Shown in pieces: positions 58,628 to 64,000 of a DNA stretch of 64,000 nucleotides. Each line of letters begins with the position of its first letter. The stretch's first letter is position 1. The position numbers and the translations under genes are program-made. Source of the DNA: Casuarina equisetifolia (Eukaryota; Streptophyta; Magnoliopsida; Fagales; Casuarinaceae); assembly GCA_028551475.1 (NCBI GenBank), contig CM052362.1, forward strand, positions 20,566,021-20,630,020, written 5' to 3'. The notes under the pieces were generated by a model. It was given only the letters and a program-made list of their open reading frames with translations. It was not told where the DNA came from and did no database searches.

Positions 58628-61600
58628 CCAACAATACCAACATGGGAACAATAAAAAAAGAGCAACATGATTTCAATTGAAGCTAAATAAGAGTTTCTTA
58701 TCATTTCACAACCCAATACTAGCTACCTCGCTAACACTAATGCTTGGACAAATGTTCCAACTTTATTTACAATAACCAAGCAGCCATTGATATTAGTGTG
58801 AATCTAATTTTTCATAGAAGAACAAAAATACATAAAAGTTTATTGTCACTTTGTTAGAGACAAAAGGACAAGAGGGTATGATGAGGTTTTAAGTTCCTAA
58901 AAAGCTAAAGAAACGATGTTGAATTGGGGTTTTCTCAAGCTTAAATTTCTTTTTCATGTTCTTGACTTAACTGATTTACTAAGTGTATTCTTAACTTACC
59001 AAGTGTATTAAAATAAGAACAAGCCAACAAATTTATGTGAATGCAATTAAGTATATAAAGACAATATTCAATAGGATAACAAATCACGTGATGATCAAAT
59101 TTTCCTTCAATAAAGTACTAGCAATTAATTGATAAATTGGATCTAATTAAAAAGAAATGAGAGGGATAGAGAATACACAATCAATTAAGTGCTTAGTCTA
59201 ATACATCTACGTCACTTTCCAATAGCAAAAATCAGCTACAGACTCGTCACTAATCAATTTACAACTGATCACATGAATAACATTCCCTAATCCTACAATT
59301 TAATTTCTCCTACCTTAGAAATTTCTCACAACAAGGCGTTTCCCGTATCTTAAGAACACTGTGGAGACCTCCCAAAACTACCGGGAACAATCTAACAAAA
59401 GCCTCAAATCTATCACAAATCCTTGTTTAACTCAAATATTCTATTACACTCAAATAATACAAGTGTTTAACTAAAAGTATAACTATTTTAGTGTACAAGA
59501 TGATTTACAAAGGATTTAATTGAACATACAAAAAGAATGCTCAAACTGAAAATGAGTATGTAGTTTTTCACCATCAGAATTATTATTCGAACCTTTCTTC
59601 CTTGTGTTTGAAGTGCACAGCCGTAATCGACCTTTTCATTGCTAAATAGCTCCAAGGATTTTGATTAAAGCTACCAAACTCACATTAATTTAGAGCACCA
59701 ACGTTTCACCATTTTTTGCAAAACCCATTCTCTACTAGTTATCGAGTAGGGAAGGCTTAACATATCTGTTTCCTTCTTTTGTTCAAGACGACATCGTAGC
59801 CTTAAGTATCAAAACGCAGCATTACGCGTCGTCTTGCTTCTAGCTTTTACTCTACTTTTTGGGTTAGTTTTGTTAACTACCATTACAAGTGGCATGGTTT
59901 GAGGTCTTCTATGAAGAGTAACTATTTCATTGTAACAAGTGATGCATGGTTAAAAAGAGTGACGAATTAATTCGCCGTAATAACTAATCCATAGAAAACT
60001 AAACCAATCCAAAGTTGCATCTAATCAAGCTAAGGAAATAATTTATACCTTATATTTTATACTTTAGTTGCTATCATCAAAATATCATTAGTATCTTAAC
60101 ATCAAGACCATGGATATCCAAACAACAAAGCAAGAACAAACATTTTCACAGAGGTCCTATGTTACAGACAATGTTTGCACTTACTGAAAAAGGTTGGGAT
60201 ATATGACGTAGATAACCTCCAACTTAAGGGAAAACATTGAAACGTGAAAATATTTTAGGGTAAGATAAACAAAACTATATTTAAAAGTCTCAGTTGCGTA
60301 TCCAAATTCTCTTTTTATATTTTATATATACACTTACATTGTACATGTAAAGTGCAAGGCAAAACAAATAAAATTCTCCAACCTCCCGCACTTTGTTCTC
60401 TCATCTCTCCTGAATTGGCTCCTTCATCAAGCCTTCAACTTGTGGCAAAACCTTCAAGTTGTAAGTGCAAATGCACGGATTTGGATCATGCACCTCCTAG
60501 CTCTTCCTGGACTAGAATATCTGTTTATATTTCTTTTACAATGAAAGTGTCAAAAGGCCAACTTATTTTCTTAAAACCAACTTCTAAGAAAGAAGAATGT
60601 TTCCAGATATAAGAAATATAAAGTAGTATTATATTGACAATGTAAGACAAATATAGATTTCAACGTATCAGCTCATTTTGAATTTGAGAAAACAGTTTCC
60701 ATGAAGACCTAATTCATAGGTGAAATGATGTTTCACTTGAGACTTATGTTTTGACACAATGTTAAAAGTTTCATTTCATTTAAAATTGACTTGTCAGAAA
60801 TGAAAACACCTCCACGTACACACACCAAAATTTCAACTAAAAGGTTAATGCTAATGAGGAAATTGATTTGTGCATAGGAAAAGTGACAAATCATGACAAA
60901 TCAAGCGGTAGCTTTTGTTATAGTTGGAAGTTACACTCAAAATCGTCAGGGGAGAGGATGAAAGGTGTTTTGGAGATGCATTTTCAAGTCGGCCATGGTG
61001 TACTTCAACCACAGAGTCAAAGATATCGCTGATTAAAGTGGGTCTTACTGCCTTTGTCTTTTTTCTTTCTTGTCATAATCTTGCAAATCTGAACTAGTAA
61101 GAAAAAGACCGTGACAGATGGCATTTGGATAGCTTCACCAACACCACTTATTTGGCTGAAGCACGACAGCTTGTCAGGAAAAAGAAAAGAACCTTAGAAG
61201 TACTGGAGAAAGAAGTACCAAACAGCCTTCTAAAATTTGCAGTACAATTCGTGGGCCTAACCCGCACACAGATTGAAAGAATTGGTGCAGACGATATTTC
61301 TTCAAGAGTAAGTTACCTCGTATAGTCAACTCTTCCAAAGAGACGGCCCTTCGAGGTGGGAACAGGAAAGAAACATGTTTCTGAATAAGGCCGAGCAACC
61401 TTGTTTACTTTTTATTTTTGTCTCTATTTAAACCTATACCATATAGCATGTCGGCAAGGCTTGTGAACTAGGCCACTTCTCTTACAGTTGAATACAAGAA
61501 ACAGGCTATGTATGAAGACAGGTTTGTTGCAGGGCAAAAGACTTGACAATTTGAAACCAGAAAATGAGTCCATCCTTTTGAGTATCAGCTATCTTAGATC

Positions 61601-62017
61601 TCACACAAACAAGATAGACACAAACTAGAACGAAACAAAGGGTGGTAAGCGCCTTCTGATCATGATAGGCCCCAAGAAGTCTGAAACTTCATCTGCTAAA
61701 CTGTCTCTAGCTTGCACAAAAGTCCTGATGTTGGTATTCACTATTGTCATGCATGAGCTTTCACGTGAAATTTTAGTCATGATATTGTACAGCTGCAGAA
61801 ATTAAAAAAAAAAAACTATGGACCAGTTTCGATCCATAAATTGCCAGAGAAGCAATTTCTACAATTGGGGTCAGGATTACAAAATAATCAATTCAAAAGG
61901 TGTATCGAGCAATTCCCAAATCCTAGTACTTAGTCCTTTCAGCATCATCTACCCATCAGCTTCCTTGACTACTCTGCCGTCCACCACTATCTGTCGTTAT
62001 CTTTCGTTTCTTTGACA
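58628..62017. other. Spacer downstream of the J-DUF3444 gene
   Basis: AT-rich spacer with LTR debris to about 60.5 kb, then about 1.5 kb of non-repetitive DNA. Part of 61.4-62.0 kb is probably the 3' untranslated region of the J-protein gene. A 66-codon frame at 61125-61325 is unrecognised and I do not call it. Confidence 0.5.
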
Positions 62018-64000
62018 TCATTTACGACCCTCTCCTTGGCTGTCTGTTGCAGCATTCTCTACCATCTCGTCAACATTTATTCTCGGTGTACTCTGCAACA
62101 ACTCTTCCTCTATTCCACTGTTCTTCAACGTAGGCTCCCCATTAGCTTCCGTTATAACCTGAAGGAGATCCAAAGGGGTGGCAGCTGGATCCAACTCCCG
62201 ACAGCTCTTAGGAGCGTTCTTAGCTTCTTGGCCCGTAAGCAAGTGATTTGGGACTTGATGAGAAAAGCGAAACATTTCTTCTTTTGGAATCCTCCTGACT
62301 TCCTTGGGGTCCTCGTGTTTATGAAACACTGTTCTAAAACCAGCAATCTTAGTAAGGGGAACAACAGACACACCTTGTTCCACACTAAAGTCATCAAGCA
62401 CTTCCACCATTTCATATTTATGTATCACGTCATCTGGTGTTTGCTCATCCCAATCTGGGGACCAGTTTCGATAAAGCGCCCAGACTTCTCCCTTTCTAGG
62501 ATATATGCAAATTACCCCACGGGAGCCTTTTGTCCATGTAACCTTGTGAGAGAAAGAATTTAATGTTTCAGTAGTTTCCTGTTTGCCAATCCTGAAGTCT
62601 CCACAAGTTTTGGTAAAACCAGAACCAATCCAATCCATGGGGCCTAATTCACGGTTGCTTCTGGAGTTAAGCCAACTGATCCGCATCTTAAATGGATTCA
62701 AAGAGATCACCTTGTGAACCCGTGCATAGAAACGAGGCATACCATCATCATCATCATATGCAGCCCAGACCTGGTCATCCTCAAAAGAATTTTCAGTTCT
62801 GTCCATGTCAAAATTGTGAAAGTCAGGATCTGGAACATTGATTGTCATTGGCTCAACAGCCCCCTCTGTATCATCTGCTATTTTGTTAGAGACAGACTTC
62901 TTTTTTTGCCTTCTTTTATTGGTGACTTCCGACTCACCATCTTTCCGCAGTCCATATGTGTCACCATTCAACACATGCTGCTGTTTCTTAGTCTCTTTGC
63001 CTTTCACCTTCTCTTTTTCTTTGTTCACAGAATTTGCTTCAGTTAATGAACTCCATTCTTTAAGTTTCTTGCGGACTTCACTCCGAGCCTTCTCCATCAG
63101 CATATTTTTTGTCTCCAATAATGACATCTCTCTCTCACTGTTGGACTTGTTATACATACCAGATGCAGCATAGGTCCTTTCTGTTCCGAAATAACCCTTT
63201 GTTGCTTCTCCATTTCCCGTGCCCATGTGATTCGACACATGCCCTCTGTAACTGTTCAAACCGTTATCATCTGGTTTTCTCCTCTTGGGGTGTGTCTCTC
63301 CTTTACGGGCTGACTGGGTTTCCTCATGCTCTCTCTTTACTTTGTCACTAGCCTGCTGGACTAACTTTGCAGCTTGAGCAGCAGCAGAAGCTGATGAAAC
63401 CTTGCTACCAAAACCAGCTGCTCCGGCAAAAGGATGCCAGTGAATATTTGTGTTACCTGCATCAGTATTATGCGGGTCACTACTTGCAGGACCATGTTTC
63501 GAATTCGGATGCCGCTGGCTAGTAGACCAATCGGTGGACTTAAAAACGTTGGGTGGCGGAGGCTTCTCCAAAGCCATAAAGGCCTCATGACAATTTGGGC
63601 AAAGCAGAGTGTGATTCAGATAAACCCTGAGGTACTCATAGTGCGTCTTGCATTGATTGCACACAGTCCAAAAAGTATCAGCTTTCAAATGCGGCTGAGG
63701 AACTGGCGTTGAGCCCACCCGTGTGTTGCTATGGGTGTTCCTTGCAGTTGAAGCGACATTACTGCTATGATTATGAAAGCCATTTGCCCTGGGTGGCACA
63801 GATGGACCACCACTCCGTGTTGAACCCTTCTGCTGAAATGCTTTCAAATTCCTCTTCTGGTTATATACTAATCTCTTAGCTTTATCTGATAACAAACTCC
63901 AGGCCTCAGAAACCAATTTAAATGCTCCCTCTGCACCTAAGCTCTTGTTCTTATCTGGATGAAGCGTGAGAGCTAGCTTCCTGTATTGTTTCCTTACTGC
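62018..64000 (-). CDS. J-domain protein with DUF3444 (5' end outside window)
   Basis: Open frame of 661 codons including the stop, running off the right edge and intronless, as usual in this family. At the edge it reads YRKLALTLHPDKNK with the HPD triad that stimulates Hsp70 (codons at 63953-63961). A linker follows, then a zinc-ribbon-like CNQC/CPNC pair (about 63590-63661). A long basic, Lys/Ser-rich middle with likely nuclear signals (HPKRRKPDD, NKRRQKKK) leads to a DUF3444 domain (about 62210-62825: QVWAAYDDDDGMPRFYARV, GEVWALYRNWSPDW). Plant J-DUF3444 proteins are thought to be nuclear and chromatin-linked; some recognise methylated DNA with SUVH partners and promote transcription. That is family knowledge. 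About 60-80 N-terminal residues are missing because of the window edge. Remembered gene order suggests the orthologue AT5G53150. Confidence 0.93.
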   Translation of the reverse strand, partial: AVRKQYRKLALTLHPDKNKSLGAEGAFKLVSEAWSLLSDKAKRLVYNQKRNLKAFQQKGSTRSGGPSVPPRANGFHNHSSNVASTARNTHSNTRVGSTPVPQPHLKADTFWTVCNQCKTHYEYLRVYLNHTLLCPNCHEAFMALEKPPPPNVFKSTDWSTSQRHPNSKHGPASSDPHNTDAGNTNIHWHPFAGAAGFGSKVSSASAAAQAAKLVQQASDKVKREHEETQSARKGETHPKRRKPDDNGLNSYRGHVSNHMGTGNGEATKGYFGTERTYAASGMYNKSNSEREMSLLETKNMLMEKARSEVRKKLKEWSSLTEANSVNKEKEKVKGKETKKQQHVLNGDTYGLRKDGESEVTNKRRQKKKSVSNKIADDTEGAVEPMTINVPDPDFHNFDMDRTENSFEDDQVWAAYDDDDGMPRFYARVHKVISLNPFKMRISWLNSRSNRELGPMDWIGSGFTKTCGDFRIGKQETTETLNSFSHKVTWTKGSRGVICIYPRKGEVWALYRNWSPDWDEQTPDDVIHKYEMVEVLDDFSVEQGVSVVPLTKIAGFRTVFHKHEDPKEVRRIPKEEMFRFSHQVPNHLLTGQEAKNAPKSCRELDPAATPLDLLQVITEANGEPTLKNSGIEEELLQSTPRINVDEMVENAATDSQGEGRK

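Larger units (their letters stand above)
56570..60470 (+). mobile_element. Possible non-autonomous LTR element, or two separate LTR remnants
   Basis: A ~130-200 bp segment ending near 56820 is repeated in diverged form ending near 60440. Shared order: TTAAAAGT, CATTGTA-AT-T, TGCAAGGCAA, CTCCTGAATTGGC-like, ATCAAGC. The left copy is followed by TGGTATGAGAAC, a diverged initiator-tRNA-Met primer site. If they are a pair, the 3.9-kb element carries no recognisable gag or pol and is itself invaded by smaller TRIM-like copies. Both copies are old and broken. Independent insertions are equally possible. Confidence 0.35.

Noticed and set aside
61125-61325. 66-codon frame between LTR debris and the J-protein gene
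   Set aside because: Could be a small gene or a relic, but I recognise nothing and see no flanking exon; left uncalled.

Overview
The window is nuclear DNA from a flowering plant, most likely a woody or rosid-type eudicot. This is inferred from the plant-only gene families (SWEET, PLS-type PPR, PYL ABA receptor, plant-type trehalose-phosphate phosphatase, J-DUF3444 protein), from many GT-AG introns with T-rich branch regions, from AT-rich intergenic DNA, and from CT-rich 5' leaders. I cannot name the species. All gene models were assembled by hand from reading frames and splice sites, with exon phases checked.

Layout. 1-9542: a tandem array of three SWEET3-like sugar transporter genes on the + strand. 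The first is cut by the window edge; the other two are complete at 253 aa and six exons each. They are separated by duplicated, repeat-rich spacers. 11314-13521 (-): an intronless E-type PPR protein. 14529-16546 (+): a multi-pass membrane protein I do not recognise. 19665-24483 (+): a polypyrimidine-tract-binding protein (PTB2-type, 446 aa). 25997-35610 (+): the organellar AAA/zinc protease FTSH11 (846 aa, 17 exons). 37412-39976 (-): an ABA receptor of the PYL8/9 type (192 aa). 47683-49682 (-): a complete trehalose-6-phosphate phosphatase (355 aa), with a candidate leader exon and TATA box near 54.0-54.2 kb. 62018 to the right edge (-): the C-terminal 660 residues of a J-domain/DUF3444 protein. 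The stretch 56.5-60.9 kb is AT-rich and full of old short LTR-type remnants.

From memory of the Arabidopsis map, DnaJ-PYL8-FTSH11-PTB2-SWEET3 is the order AT5G53150-AT5G53190. The window therefore looks like an expanded version of that conserved block. The PPR gene and the membrane protein sit between SWEET3 and PTB2, the phosphatase sits between PYL8 and DnaJ, and SWEET3 is tripled.

No bacterial, viral or defence-type system was found. The most informative signals are the exon-by-exon mosaic divergence of the SWEET3 copies, a family of miniature LTR elements (one with a perfect 5-bp target duplication), pyrimidine islands in the PTB gene that may serve autoregulation, and the remote leader exon of the phosphatase gene. 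The genes do not form an operon or a pathway, but sugar export (SWEET), sugar signalling (TPP) and ABA sensing (PYL) lie within 50 kb.
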